The notes under the pieces were generated by a model, which had not been told where the DNA came from, did no database searches, and saw only the letters and a program-made list of their open reading frames with translations. The position numbers were made by a program, and so were the translations under genes. From Lanius collurio (lineage: Eukaryota > Chordata > Aves > Passeriformes > Laniidae), in contig JACBWW010000020.1 of assembly GCA_020086605.1 (NCBI GenBank), positions 12,894,898 to 12,958,897 on the forward strand: 64,000 nucleotides of DNA, given 5' to 3'. Positions 1 through 13,400 of the stretch are shown here, piece after piece (position 1 is the stretch's first letter; each line of letters starts with the position of its first letter).

Positions 1-2950
1 TGGTGAAGTGTCCATAGCCTGTGGTTTCAATGTTACGCCTTTGAACTAAGTGAGTGTCTTCATGCTGTGCCTTTCTCTGTTTTTCTCTTGGTTGTGGTAA
101 CAGGTGCCTGTGGCTAATGCTGCTCTAAGCAGCAGAAAAATAATCCTGCAAAAACCCAACCCACCAATGACTTTTTGCTGGGTAAACTGGTTTCACTAAT
201 TTACCATGGGCAGTGGAGATGAAATGTGGGGAAAAAGGGGGAAGAGGAGAAACTTCTTTAAAATTAGGTTAGTTTTCCATGAATTTAGAGTATAGGGTCA
301 TCTCAGAGAAGAGTCTGATAAGCCGCAGGAACATGTAGGTGGGAGCAGTACAATGAGAGTTGTAATGATACAGGCTGCTGCTGAAAGGAAGGGTTTTGAT
401 TTTGCTCTCTCCTTGCTAGCTTTGTGTCTCCTTTGTGTGACTGAAGAATAGTGTGGTCCTAGAATGATTTGGAACCTTTGGATCAGCTCACTGAATGGTC
501 AGAACTGCTAATCCACCAAAAATACTAATTTTTTGGTCAGATCAGGAAGCTGATCTGACTCATGCTGTGCAGCTGCTCAGTATTAGAGCAAGGGGAGGAG
601 GAAGATGAGAGAACAGGACCTCCCCTTTCAGCAGTAGCCTGCAATAACAGATTAAGTGTAACATGAAACCACACCCCTAGAAAAGCTGATCCATTAGAAG
701 CGTAAAGTCAGTGTACATAACTCAGAGTGTATTAAACTTGTGCTCTGAGTGGCATCTTTCAATGGAAAGTTTGCATCCTGTTTTATTTAAAATAAAGAGT
801 AATTTTCATAAATTTAAATGCATCTGTAAGCAGTCAGATTTCTTCAGTGCTATTAATAACACTTCTGGTAGTTAAATTTATATGCATTTTAAAATTACAG
901 TTTGATTTTCTGAGGTTTATTTGCTGGGAAGTAATGACAGAAAAATAACTGTCACTGAAAATACGAGTATGATGAATTCCTATATTTGGGTCAATAAGGA
1001 ACCTTTGTATTGGCTAGCCTGTCACTTTAATCACAGTTATTGTGTAACCATATTAAGATTAGTGGTGATTATCTGCTGTAATCTAAGATTATCTAATGGT
1101 CTCAGTTGAAAGCAGAAAATAGGCTGGTTTTACAAAGGAAGTGTCATTACTGTCTTTTGGGCCGCCTTTTGTGCACGTCTGCCTTCATCTCCCAAAGAAG
1201 GTTCTGCAGTGGTTTGGGGTTCTGCACAAGACACACAAATGTCCCAAACAGTTGTGTGCTTCTGCCAGATGGGCAGGGTCAGTCCCTCCACCAGGAGAGG
1301 AGCAAGTAGTCTTTCCCAGACCAGCAGGTGAAGTCAAAACTGCAGTGGGAAGAACAAGGGAGCATTTCTGAGGCAGGTGCATTTCAAGACTGGAGTTCCA
1401 AATATCGCTTATTCTGTACCATATCCTTGTCCTAGTGATGTGGTGCCTTCCATGCATTGGACCTCTGGAGTCTTCTCATATGTCAGTGTAATGACTCTGA
1501 CCAGCTGTTAAAGGCTACTTGGAACATTTTACCACATCTGTATGTTTTTCACCATTGCATAAGAGAAAAAAAAAAACAGAGAAGAAAAAGCAGAAAGTCC
1601 AGAGAAAAGTATGGTTTCTGAGTGAAGTTTCTCTCATTGGACACTATTTTGTTTTCCCTCAGGCCAAGGACCACATGTGTTTCAGCTTCTGTACATACAT
1701 AGGCTGCTTAGCCCCAAGCCCTTGAGCTCCCCAGTTCTTCTTGGTCTTGTGGCTTCCTTGGAGCGCTGATGCCACAACCAAAACTGCTCTGGAGACACCT
1801 CTAAAGAAGATATTGTGATGTGGACAGAACATAGGAAAGGATAGCAGCCACTGAGTGAGTTAGTTTTCTTGACCACCTTTTGAGGAGGTGGAATGAGAGA
1901 GAAAATGTTAGTGTGGTGTTATGAGGTGCAAAGCATAGCAGTACAGGCTGACATATATTTGTATTGCATCTTTCAGTCTGTTAGCCTCGTTAGAGGCCAA
2001 ATTAAATTAAGCCCCTTAGGAATAACTCATTCTTCTGTTTGAACATACACTGTAGGTGTAAATTCTGCCTGTCTTTAAAACATCAAAGTAGTTGGAGGGG
2101 AGAAGGAAACTAGTAGTTTTGACACTACTGTGTTTCAGGGTGTGTGGCTGAAAGGATTAACTATACTTCTCAGGTGACTGAAGCTTGCACCCACACTATT
2201 TCATCACTTTACCAGCAGCTCATGCCATTTATTGAAATGAATTACTGAACATACACTATGGTAGTTCTTAATGAACTACTGACAAAGTCATCTGAGTCCT
2301 ACCTAAAGGACTACCTATTTGCTGTGAGGACTTTTTAAACATTTGGACAAATACCAGTTACCATTTGGTGAAACAAGTTGCTTTTTTGAATTAGAATAAA
2401 GAGTTTTTATCTGTGTAGTAGAGAGAAGACTTGGTCAGGCACAAGAAGTATGACACTGATTATGTGGGTCATTATGATTAGATTTATTGATAATACAGCA
2501 TCTAAATATTGCCAATGCAGCATATAATATAAGCAAGTCTAAAGGGTTATAATATGTATTTATAAACAGGTTCAGCTTGAAATGTTTACAGTTTTTGGCC
2601 TTGCAGAATGCACAACTACAAAGGAACAAAGAACCTTTGGAAGTACTTCAGGGTTTTAACTTTGTATGTGACTGAATCTTGGCATTTTTACTCACCCATC
2701 CAAAAGTGAGTGTTCCAGTGTTTGCTATGGGCATACTCTGCTGGCTTCCCTCCTGGGAGAGGGAATCTGCCTGGAAGCTGCTCACAGTCTCAGGAGACCG
2801 GTTGTCCCAGTCCCCAGCAGCATTTCTACGCTATTGCAGGCTGATGTGCACCAAAATCAATCACAATCATCATTGCTCCCCCATCAAAGAATGCATATGT
2901 GAGCATCCAGACAGTTATTCCTCCAATTCCCACCTGGTATTCTTAGGATA

Positions 2951-3223
2951 AGATTACACCGAGGGATGCTTGTTCTTTAATAGATTTGTTGGCCAGAGGC
3001 ATTCCCAGAGATGTAAATTGCACAGGCTCTTTCCTTTTTAGCATTCTTGCAATGGAAGAAAAGTTCATAGGCAATGACTTTGTGATCATCCCTGACAAAC
3101 CTGCAGCACTGTAAATGCACTGATGCTTAGTGGTGGAATGTTCAGAGTTTGTTAAAGCTGGGTGAACTTGGTACTGTAAACCAAAAACAGGAGTTTTAAC
3201 AGAAGTACTTAATATTTCTTACC
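2951..3223 (+). repeat. Intronic duplicated block, copy 1
   Basis: A stretch of about 270 bp that recurs in direct orientation at 4892-5152. From 3001 to the end the copies differ at roughly seven positions in about 220 bp, plus a one-base indel. The first 50 bp align less well and include an insertion of about 12 bp in this copy. The DNA between the copies is not duplicated. It does not match CR1 and I recognise no family. Confidence 0.85.
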
Positions 3224-4891
3224 ATTTTTTTCAAGAGGCTGGCTAAATTTTAAAGTTAAATTCATACAGTTGTGTAGTTTTTAAAAGACTAGGTGAATTG
3301 CTTCAAAATATGTTAAGCTGTACAACAAAGACGTTTGCTGCAGCAGTGTAGCAGAATTTGGCAGATTATTTCAGAGTAGTGCTTGTTAATGTCCTCTTGT
3401 GAAAGCAGCAGTCTTTCTGGTGGTGATAGGGGTGCATGTGAAGTGTTTGGGCTGTCTTTATGCTTGATAGAGTGACAAGAGGAAAAGCATGGTGATTCTT
3501 CTTTGGGATTTTTTGTTTCAATTGTATGAGCCATGTGGATATGATTCAAAATTATTAGAAGTTCCTTTGATTTATTTTTTAGTTTCTTTTTAGCTTCAGT
3601 ACTCTGGGTTTTATTTTGGACAAACAGCAAGGAAAGGGAAATTAATTGCTTGGTAAGGCCCAAAGAGGGAAAGCAATGATACCAAACAGAAAAAGAGCTA
3701 AATGGGGATTGTGAGGTGATATATGTTGAAATACAATCTTGCATCATTATAATGATCTGCTATCATGACATACTGTTTTGCATAGGGACGTCTAGGAAAG
3801 CAGAAGTTACAGGAAAGTGGGAATTTTTTCAGTCCAAGTCAGACCAAACTCCTGCATATGCTGTTAATTCCCACAAAAGAAGTTCAAGGAAAATGTATTA
3901 CCTTAAATATTTTAGGCAAACAGAGCAATGATATCTAATTTTCCATTGTTCCACCAGAATACTTAGCGCATAAGCTCTAGGACAGGTGAGAAAAGAACCA
4001 TGCTTCTGTTTCCTGCACTTGGTGGCATTTAGAAAACTAAACAGAAGTAAAAGTTGGGCTTTTTTTTTGTTTCTTTGCTGTAGTTAATGCTTCCTATTTA
4101 CAGAGAGAGATGGTGAAGTCATCCTTACTCTCCCATCCCATATTCCCCAAGGGGTACTGTCTGTTTCCCTGGCAAAGGAAGGAAAATCAACACCAAATTT
4201 GAAAGCAGTGTTTCATATCAACCTAATGTCAATTGCATGTCCCAGGGAGCTAGAAACTGAAACTCTGCCATGCTAAAAGATACAGGAAGCTTAACTGCAG
4301 AGCCAGGATAGATCTGAGTGTGGCTTACTCCAAGTGAACAGGGTTTCCATGAGACTTCATTTGTAGGGAAGCAAAACTGTTTTTCGCCAGTGTCTGATTG
4401 ACAGCAGATACTGTCCTTTTCATTGTCCTAGCATCCTTCTCAACTTTTTCACTCTTTTTTTTCCCCAAACACATAATAATTTGTCACACCACATTTTTCT
4501 ATGGCAGCTTTATCTGCAGTTCAGATAGAGTAGCAGTTAAAACCACAGAAGGAAGAAAAGTTTAAGAAAATTATTCAAAAACTGACAGAAAAAACAGCTG
4601 ATACTAAGTCCGTGCCAGCTTAATTACAACAATGAAAACCTTTTATGCAAGATAATGTGAGCCATATGGGGTAAAATACCAAGTTCCTAAAATAATCACT
4701 TTTTAAAAACATCATTATTGTCTTCCTAATTCTTGGAAAGTATTACTTGCTTATATAAATATATGTTACTTAACCTTTCTACTTTAGAGTTTCTACTTTA
4801 GAGTTTAGTGTACAACATTTTAATAGTGGAGTGTTTTTTTCAACACAGACACACACCTTTGAAGAGTTGAAAGAGGATAGCTTTCTATATA

Positions 4892-5152
4892 AAGGTTACA
4901 GGTAGAGATGCTTCATTCTTAAATAGAGTCATTCCTAGAGATATAAATTGCACAGGCTTTTTGCTTTTTAGCATTCTTGCAATGGAAGAAAAGTTCATAG
5001 GCAATGACTTTGTGATCGTCCCTGACAAACCTGCAGCACTGTAAATGCACTGATGCTTAGTGGTGGAATGTTCAGAGTTTGTTAAAGCTGGGTGAACTTT
5101 GTACTGTAAACCAAAACCAGGAGTTTAACAGAGGTACTTAATATTTCTTACC
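4892..5152 (+). repeat. Intronic duplicated block, copy 2
   Basis: Second copy of the block at 2951-3223, same orientation, offset about 1930 bp. Identity is about 97% over the 3' 220 bp and both copies end at the same motif (tacttaatatttcttacc). It could be a local segmental duplication or two insertions of an uncharacterised low-copy element. Confidence 0.85.
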
Positions 5153-6942
5153 TGTTACAATTTAGATTTTTTGGCTATGCCCATAATTTGATCAGATTTA
5201 ATTGATACTAAATGCTGTTAAATATTAAGTTATATCAATATTTAGTGGTCTCCTTCACTTAGAATGCTAATAATTTCATGGCTTGGCTCAGCAGTGCTGG
5301 CAAGTCTATAGACAGCACTTCTTGCAATAATGGCATTTGATAAAATTCTGATGAGCCAATTACCATCAATGATGAATGTTTCTATAGATGGAATTAGTAA
5401 GAATAGTCATAAATTAAATATATAGCTTTCAGAGATTTTAATGTTTGAAGATTAATCACCATTGTGTGTGCTGCTTTATTTGAATGTTCTATGAACTGAG
5501 TCACTCAGCTTTGTTGTTTTATCCCCATGCTATGAATGCAGGAAGAAAATTTGGTATTTTTAAACTCAGTGTTTCAAACAGTAACTGAAAAGAAGAAAAT
5601 TATATTTGTATAATTTTGCAAAAATACCTCTAGTTAACACTGACATTTAAAATTAACTAAATATTCCCTCACAAGGAAGACAGAGGTAAGAAACCAGGAA
5701 GATACATTGACAGAAGTGTTCACCTCAGGAAGAAAAATAATTGAACTGTTATGGAAATAATTTTATGAAAATACAGTAGTTTTATACTTCTGATCTGTTT
5801 CACTTTCTACCATTTTAAGCATTTTTTTAATCTCACTCATCAAAATATTTTGGTGCCAATGAATTAATTTGTTTCCTAATATTAGTTTACTTACCTAAAA
5901 TCCAGAGATATCACTTTATTTCAAAAAGGTGACAACAGGACTAAAACTTTGTGTGCACTGCATTTTCTGTGTCTCTCTGCTGTGTTAGAACATCACATCA
6001 GTCTCCATTGTGAGATAGCTGTTAGTAAACAACCTGTTTTCAACAGTTTTTAAATGCAGTATTGGTCTTGGAAATTTGTTTAATGATACTGCACTCTGCA
6101 GTGAATGTTAATACTTCTTGGTTTACAAAAATCACCATATATATGTGTGTTACTTATATAAAACATATATATATGTAAAAATTGTTACTAAAATGTGGAG
6201 ATCATCACATAGGTCAAGATGAGGTTTGGGATTTATATTGTAATGGGAACTGCTAGTTACCACTAACAGGAATATTCTTCCAACACACCAAATGTTTATC
6301 CTTGTACTCATCTTCCAAAACTATACTGGCTAGTTAGCTGCTTTATATATCAAAAAATTGTTTAGAAAGGTTTAGATTTTACCTTCTGCACTTTTGAGTT
6401 TCTCACCCATTACTTACATAGTTCATCTGTGTATCAAATTTGTATTGATTATAGGGTGCAGATACATAATTTCTTGCTTTAGTGATGATTGTTTTTCAAT
6501 TACTTTAGCTGTTGATCGAGACCCATTACTTGCAGTTCTAAGCCCAGTTGAACTCCCCTCTTGCCAGAATTGATGATTCTCAGTATATAGTTACATGCTT
6601 GGCATAGCAGATGTATCTCCCAGGTCAGTTAAGAAATGTACAGCTTAATATATGACAGGCAATTTTAAAAGGAGAAAAGTAGTTGAAGAAGCCTTGAAGA
6701 TTTGTTTTCATAATCTGTTTTACATTGCTTCTGAAACAGTTAGTGAATCAGAACTTGAATAACTTCCTTTGTGTGGAATCTGAGGCTTTATTTATCTCAC
6801 TTCTATTTAGAAAGTACCTTAAAGTGCTTTCTTGAAACTTTTTCATTTTGCCTCAATTTTACTGGCTGCCTTTCTTTTTCAGCAGTACCTGTGTGTATGG
6901 GTTGATTTATTATTTGATTTTCTTTTCCACTCCTTCTGACAG

Positions 6943-7438
6943 TCATACCCATCCAATTACATGGACCAAATGAAGCCAAACAAATACGGCGTCATTTATT
7001 CTACACCAAGTATGCTGCACAATAAATTCTACTCAAACCCTGAAGGACTGTCAAATGGAATCCAGATGGAGCCAGTAGACCTTACAGTAAATAAACGAAG
7101 CTCACCACCTTCAACTGGAAGTTCTCCTTCCCCACTAAAATTTCAGACTGTGCATAGGAGAAGTTCACCTGGATTGACTCTGTCCTCACCCAGCTCACCT
7201 CTCAGTAAATTCACACCGTCACCCACAGGAGTACAGCCTCTTTCTATGCCAATAACAATCCCACCTGTAATGGCCGCTGCTCTTTCACGTCACGGACTGA
7301 GAAGCCCCGGGATACTCCCGGTTATACAGCCTGTTGTGGTCCAGCCCGTTCCTTTCATGTATGCTCCCCATCTCCAGCAGCCCATCATGGTGTCCACAGT
7401 TCTCGCAGATGAGATGGAAACTCCAAGTAGCATGCAAG
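6943..7438 (+). CDS. KLF3: KLF3 coding exon with CtBP motif
   Basis: Acceptor ttctgacag ends at 6942; donor gttggt begins at 7439. Phase 0 in, one base (G) carried out to make the Val codon GTG of the next exon. It encodes 165 residues with the PVDLT motif, a run of SSP/SPS serine-proline motifs, and the conserved stretch MAAALSRHG...[10 protein letters not shown]. The ATG at 6961 is internal, not the start, because SYPSNY upstream is conserved. Confidence 0.93.
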
Positions 7439-10400
7439 GTTGGTGTTGTCAGAATTCCTTTTTATGCCATCTTATCCTGACAAAATAACACAACATCCAA
7501 GCCCTCGGTTTCTGTGGGTTGTTTGCATTTTAGGAAATGGAAAATAATTCCCATTCTTCTGAAATAAACAGGCATAGAATTTGTTGTGTAAATATTTTAC
7601 CAGACTTACCAAGGTCATAGGATCACTGAATCAATTAGGTTGAAAAGGCCTCTGAGATTGTGGAGTCCAACCTGTGACCGAACACCACCCTGTCAACCAG
7701 ACCATGGCACTGAGTGCCACATCCGGTCTTTTCTTGAACATCTCCAGGGATGGTGACTCCATCACCTCCCTGGGAAGCCCATTCCAATGTCTGATCACCC
7801 TTTCTGGGAAGAAATTCTTCTTAATGTCCAAACTAAACCTCCCCTGGTGCACCTTAAAGCCATTTCCTCTTATCTTGTCTGTAGTTGTCTATGAGAAGAG
7901 ACTGACCCTCATCTGGCTACAGCGTCCTTTCAGGCAGTTGTGGAGAGTGATAAGGTCTCCTTTGAGCCTCCTTTTCTCCAGGCTAAACAACCCCTGCTCC
8001 CTCAGCTGCTCCTCACAAGACTTGTCCTCCACACGCTTAACCAGCTTCATTGCTCATTTGTATCTACAAAAAGTATTTATTTACCGAGATTTGGACTTGT
8101 AAAAACATCAGAATGATGAAAATGAAATGTTTTGAATCATAGTTAATCAGGAGATAACTAAAACTGAAAGATTTTGTATTTAGTATAAATTGTCACACTG
8201 AATATAGAACTGATTTCTCTTTTTAACTATAGATTTTTATGTATATTTTTTATTTCCATAACTCTTCATATTTTTTATGTGTTGCCTTCCCTCTCCTGTA
8301 CAGTGCCTGTCATTGAGTCTTATGAGAAGCCCACAATGAAGAAAACAATCAAAGTAGAGCCAGGAAGCGAACCATCGAAGACTGACTTCTATCCTGAACG
8401 AATGTCCCCTCCAATGATCACCTCGTTGTCTCCTCAGCAAGTAATGTTGCAAGAGTAAGTAGCTAACAGTACTCCCAGGATGAGCAGAAGACCAGAAAGC
8501 AGTTCACAGTAGGAGTTACCAGTGTTGAGGAGTGGGAAGGATTGTTGCTATGCTTTAGAACATGTGATAAAATACAGCAAAGTGTTCGTCTCTCCTACCA
8601 CTGCCACTGTGAAATGTGATTTCAACTTTCCTTTCCCCCTTCTTCAGCAATACAGGAGTTGATATCTATTTATACATTGCAGTAGATTTGACATTTATAT
8701 AATGCATTTCTAAAGTGATGATAGGTCCCAATCCTAAAATTTACTGAACCTAAGACTCCCAGTAAGCTAGTGATAACCTGCTTATGTAAAACCAGCAGCA
8801 AAATTGAAAGAAACTTAAAGGACAGTTCATACTGATGTCTCTATTCATGTTACTTGAAATATCTTTCTTTAAAATGAGTGTTGTGACTTTATTCTTGGAA
8901 GATCCTTTTCTTTTCAAAAATTGTACCTGTTTGGTGGGAAGAACCTCTTCAGGCTTACCAGTTTTGTGTATATCCAGAGAAATTGCATTTTTACCTGAGG
9001 CCACTGTTTCTGTGGATGATTTTTTTGGCAGCTGAAGTAGTTTCTGAAGCTTTCTTTCCTCACAGCTACTTGTTTCCATCCCAGTATTAACTCATTGTGC
9101 TGCTAGAGCTGTTACTGGGGTCACTGCATGAACTGGATCACAGATCTAATGGGTTTTAAAACAGTGTTGTTTGCAGAAGGCAGGACAAGGGCTAGAAGAA
9201 GAAACTAGGTCTGGGCCATAAACCTTTTAATTGAAAACATTAGAAAAATTGTCAAGAAAGTACCTGAGGAGCCATGGACACCCTTCCACTTCCTGTTTTC
9301 CTGTTAACTTACTAAATTATGTGGAGCCTGGCTCATCCTTCAGCAGGCAGTGCTCTGGGTAGGCATGCAGGCTGCCAGCGTGGCTCTGGCAGGAGCTGAA
9401 GTTGGGAGCTGAGTAGGGCTCACAGCACAGACCCTCAGAACCCATTTCTGCACTTTCCTCCTGCTCACTGTCGCCCTTGAGGTGGTTGTGTTTGACCTCA
9501 ACTCATAGAGCAGAGAAAGAGGGCTTCAAACCAGACTCTCAAAACCCAGCGTGAGTATGGTTCAGAAAGAGAAAGAAAAGCATAGGATGGGTGGTCTCTT
9601 GTATTTCCTGCAGAAGGCTGCCTTCCTCCTGCTCGTGGCCATTGGGTTTGAAGGCACACCACAGCTCCAGGGCTGACTACATTCCACAGCAGCCTTCTTG
9701 TGGGCACCCCTCCTTGTCTTCAAACAGCTCAGATGCAGCTTCTGGACTGCAGGCTCTTTGCATTTAGTTGCCAGCTAGCTTTTATAAAATATATGCTGTT
9801 TATTTTAAATAACCTTATATATTTTATTGTAATAAACACAGTAAACGTGTGTTTTACTAGTTGGTAAGTTACCTTCCATAATGGACCTACCACGCAAGGG
9901 AGTCAGGTCTTTATGTAGCTGGAACTAACTACTGGTAGGTCAGGACTATCAAATGGTTCAGTTTATTTTTTGTCTTTGTTAAGTCTCTTTAACAAGAGCA
10001 AACTAGTAAGTGCTGTTCCTGGCTGGTACCACACCCTTCCTCCAGGGCTGAGACTTCTGCATTGTCACCTGCATTAGTGATTTGCATTATTGATTTCCCA
10101 GTGGGTTTAGTTTACCCAGGAAACCCACCCACTGAGCAAAGAGTGTAAAATTTGGTATAATGTGTAGATAGCTTTGTTACGGAAAACATTTGTATAGTCC
10201 ATGTTTCCAAAGCATCTCTTCTGCTTGCTGGTGCAGAGTGTTACATTCATGGAGACTCCGTCTTCTCATTGTAACAGCTTAAATTGCTTTGTAGTTGTCC
10301 TGTGGAGCTCTACTTCTTGTTCCTAGAGCCAGCCCTTTCAAGTTCTGCTGTATCCAAAACAAGAAGTTTATAAATTGCATTTCTTACCATCAAAAAACAT

Positions 10401-13400
10401 ACATAGACAACTCACACAAGTTAGAAGATGAGGTATTTAAACCTTTATTTAAAAAGAAATTGTTGTCTTATATATAGCTGTATGAACTAGTTGGGCAATG
10501 ATGTTTTTATCATTTTTCATTGGTTCGAACTGCATGGAGTGTACTATGCAGACACACAAGCTGAAAGGTGCACATTAAAGTGGCACAGGAAACCTTTAGT
10601 CTCACTGAAGTGACTTATTTAAGACTTTTAAGTGACTTATTTTGCTTTAGTGTTAGTTTTTGGCTGTATATATATATATCTATCTATATCTATAGATATA
10701 AATAATGTTGGTGGCATTTTTTAGGGATAGCTGGACTTTCTAGTATGTCCAATAATCGATGTAACTGTGCAGTTACTTCTAAAATCAAATTTGAGGTAAT
10801 AATCTCTGGCAAAATATAAGGAGCCTCATTAACATATTTTCATGCAAGTTTCAAAGTCTAATTCATGCTGCCAGCATAGTGTGGTCTGTGGTAAAGAAGA
10901 AAAAGCTGTTGAAGTTTTAACAATTCTTGGAAGATACTCTTACCTATTGAAGAGTAACACTTAAATGGGTAGACTTACTGAACTTACATGTGGTTGTAGA
11001 AGAGGGAATGAAAGAATTAGGGCTGTGCTTTTATTATTGGCACTTACTTAATATTTACCTCTGAATTTGACACCACCCTAACCATTTTTTGACTGCCACG
11101 CCCTAACTGATAATTGATAACATTCTGTTGTCTTGCCAGCCACCTCGCCCCTAAGGAGAAGAAGAGATTCTCAGTGCTTTTTCCAGACACTTGTAGATTG
11201 AAAATGTAAATCACAAATGGTGTATGGCCAATACCCTTTTTCTCCCTTTTCCCAGATGCTACCATGTCCAAGGCTAGCCTCCACACATAATGATTTAAAC
11301 CATGTTTATTCACTATCCTAAGCCAGAGCTTCTCCAAAAAGACTGGTATGCAACTGCATTAAAACAGAGCATTGCTTTAGAGAGCCGTTTCTTTGGAAGC
11401 TAGAAGCCTGCCTTCTTATTTAAGAGCGTGTCCATCTCTAACATCGCCATCTGGGGTGTCCTGCCATTATAATATTTTTAGCTAGGTTAAATGTGTACTT
11501 GAAGAGTACATCATTCAACAGTCACAGAACCACCCAAGAAAGAGAATTTGGCTCCTAATTTCAAGCTTGTAACTCTTAATAACAGAATCAATAACAGAAT
11601 TCAACTTTGCCCACATTGGTAAATCCCCATCCTGCTGCTGTGGAGTCATAGAAAAATCTTTTCTTCTTAAACCATGCACAGGATTTTGTGTCTTTAGAAT
11701 GTGCCCTCTGTTTTGCTGAGAGAAGTAGGTATTCAGTGTTTCTGAAAATTAGGCCCTAAAGGAACTTGGGACTAAGTAACGAATAGAACCTAGTGTTACA
11801 AAATGTAAGTTGATTGGTAAAAACATGTGAAACAAAAAGACCAGAGTTCTAGAAAGCTCCTTTGTGTTGCATGGAGGAGCTGGTTTTGCCACAAGGAGTG
11901 CTTATATCTGCACATTGTACTCTACACATACCTTTTTGACAAACATACCATTTCTAACATTGATGTGGAAGAAAGAATCAAGGTTGTCCCCAGTTCTACA
12001 GTAGGGGTGTCATTCTATAGTCAAGGACACCTTTTAAGAAGCTTGTATGTTTTTGCATGCATGAACATCATTATGGGTTTGTTTGTTGCAGAAGTCCATA
12101 GGTAGTTCATATATGTCTTACCTGCACTGTACCTGTGGGCTTCTAAAGTGAAAAATTATGTTTATGAAGGTGGAGGGACAACTTCAGACATCCTGTGGGT
12201 GTGCCACACAGGCTAAGCTCTACTTTTAGGAATTGACGTCAGTGGCACAGGGAGGCCGCACCCTCCTGTCAGCACCAAACAGGAAATTCTTAATTACATT
12301 CTAAAGGAGTGGCTGGAACAATAAAGACTGAGTTCTGCTTTGAAACCCCGAAGACACAATTTCTTTAATAATATGGAATAGCTGTTTCCAATTACAAGCA
12401 AATTAGTTAAATTTGAAGGAAAAAAAATAGTGAGCAAATATAAGAAAAGTTTGCTCAGGGTTTAAGAAATCTGTGTTTGACTGAAAAACAAGAAGTTGAA
12501 GGGGGATTTTCCTCTGCAAGTTTTAAAAAAAGCTAGGAAGTAGTAAAAATGGCCACATCGTGCCACAAAGTGAGTAGACATTTAAAAATATTACTGCTAA
12601 AAGACACAAAATTTGCTAAACCCTGTTGAATTTTTCGACATGCATGTAATGTTGTTCTTTCTGCCAAGAGACAGAGTTGTAGTGAATAAAAGGCTCTGTT
12701 ATGAATCATAGTAGCTGAGGTTTGCTGTGCTAAATGTTCTTCATTTTTATCATTAATTTGACTTTGCAGGAATCACCCTTCAGTTATAGTTCAGCCAGGA
12801 AAGAGACCTTTACCTGTGGAATCTCCAGACACACAAAGAAAACGCAGAATACATCGATGTGATTATGAAGGCTGCAACAAAGTCTACACTAAAAGCTCCC
12901 ACCTGAAAGCTCACCGGAGAACTCATACAGGTTTGAGCATAGCTACGCTTCTCTTTCATCAAGTCTGTGGTAAAATAGTAGGCTAAGCTTGTCATTTCTG
13001 CTAATGGCCAGGTAACCATAGGTAAATAACAAAATGACTGAAGGTAGATCTGGCATTGTTGTGGAAATAATTTTAGGCTGAGCAAAAGACAGAGGATGTA
13101 GTAGGAAAAACTGACAACAAGCGACTGTAAGCCAGAAAACATTCACAGTGCTGGTGTGTTTTACATTCACTGGCTCTTCACTCATTTTGTGTCCAGTTGC
13201 TTGCAGTTTACTCAATCCGCACCCTGTAAACACCAAATCAGATTAAATTGCACTGGCTCACCTATGACATCACTGTTAAATTTGACAGTGATTTCCATGG
13301 GAGTAGCCCATTGGCAGAAGTCTGGACTGTATGCCAAATGCAAACGCATCTGCTCTGAGGAGATGCTAACCACTGGTGCTTTTTTTCTTAATGGGTGTTC

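Larger units (their letters stand above)
1..6942 (+). other. KLF3: KLF3 intron (5' part outside window)
   Basis: No coding exon is recognisable here. The first KLF3 exon in the window begins at 6943 with codons for SYPSNY, which in other vertebrates follow a short N-terminal exon (about 19 residues) and a 5' non-coding exon; both must lie upstream of the window. The interval is AT-rich intronic DNA. It contains a duplicated block (2951-3223 and 4892-5152), a 15-bp tandem duplication near 4778-4806 and a short TA-rich stretch near 6138-6176. Short ORFs here have no recognisable domain and are probably chance. Confidence 0.8.

Noticed and set aside
3313..3747. 144-codon minus ORF in the KLF3 intron
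   Set aside because: It is the longest there, but its composition looks random and no family is recognisable.
6961..7488. Met at 6961 as the KLF3 start and read-through to 7488 as its end
   Set aside because: Conserved SYPSNY precedes the Met, and the donor at 7439 leads in phase to the next KLF3 exon.
7674..8102. 142-codon plus ORF
   Set aside because: It is translation of an antisense CR1 fragment.
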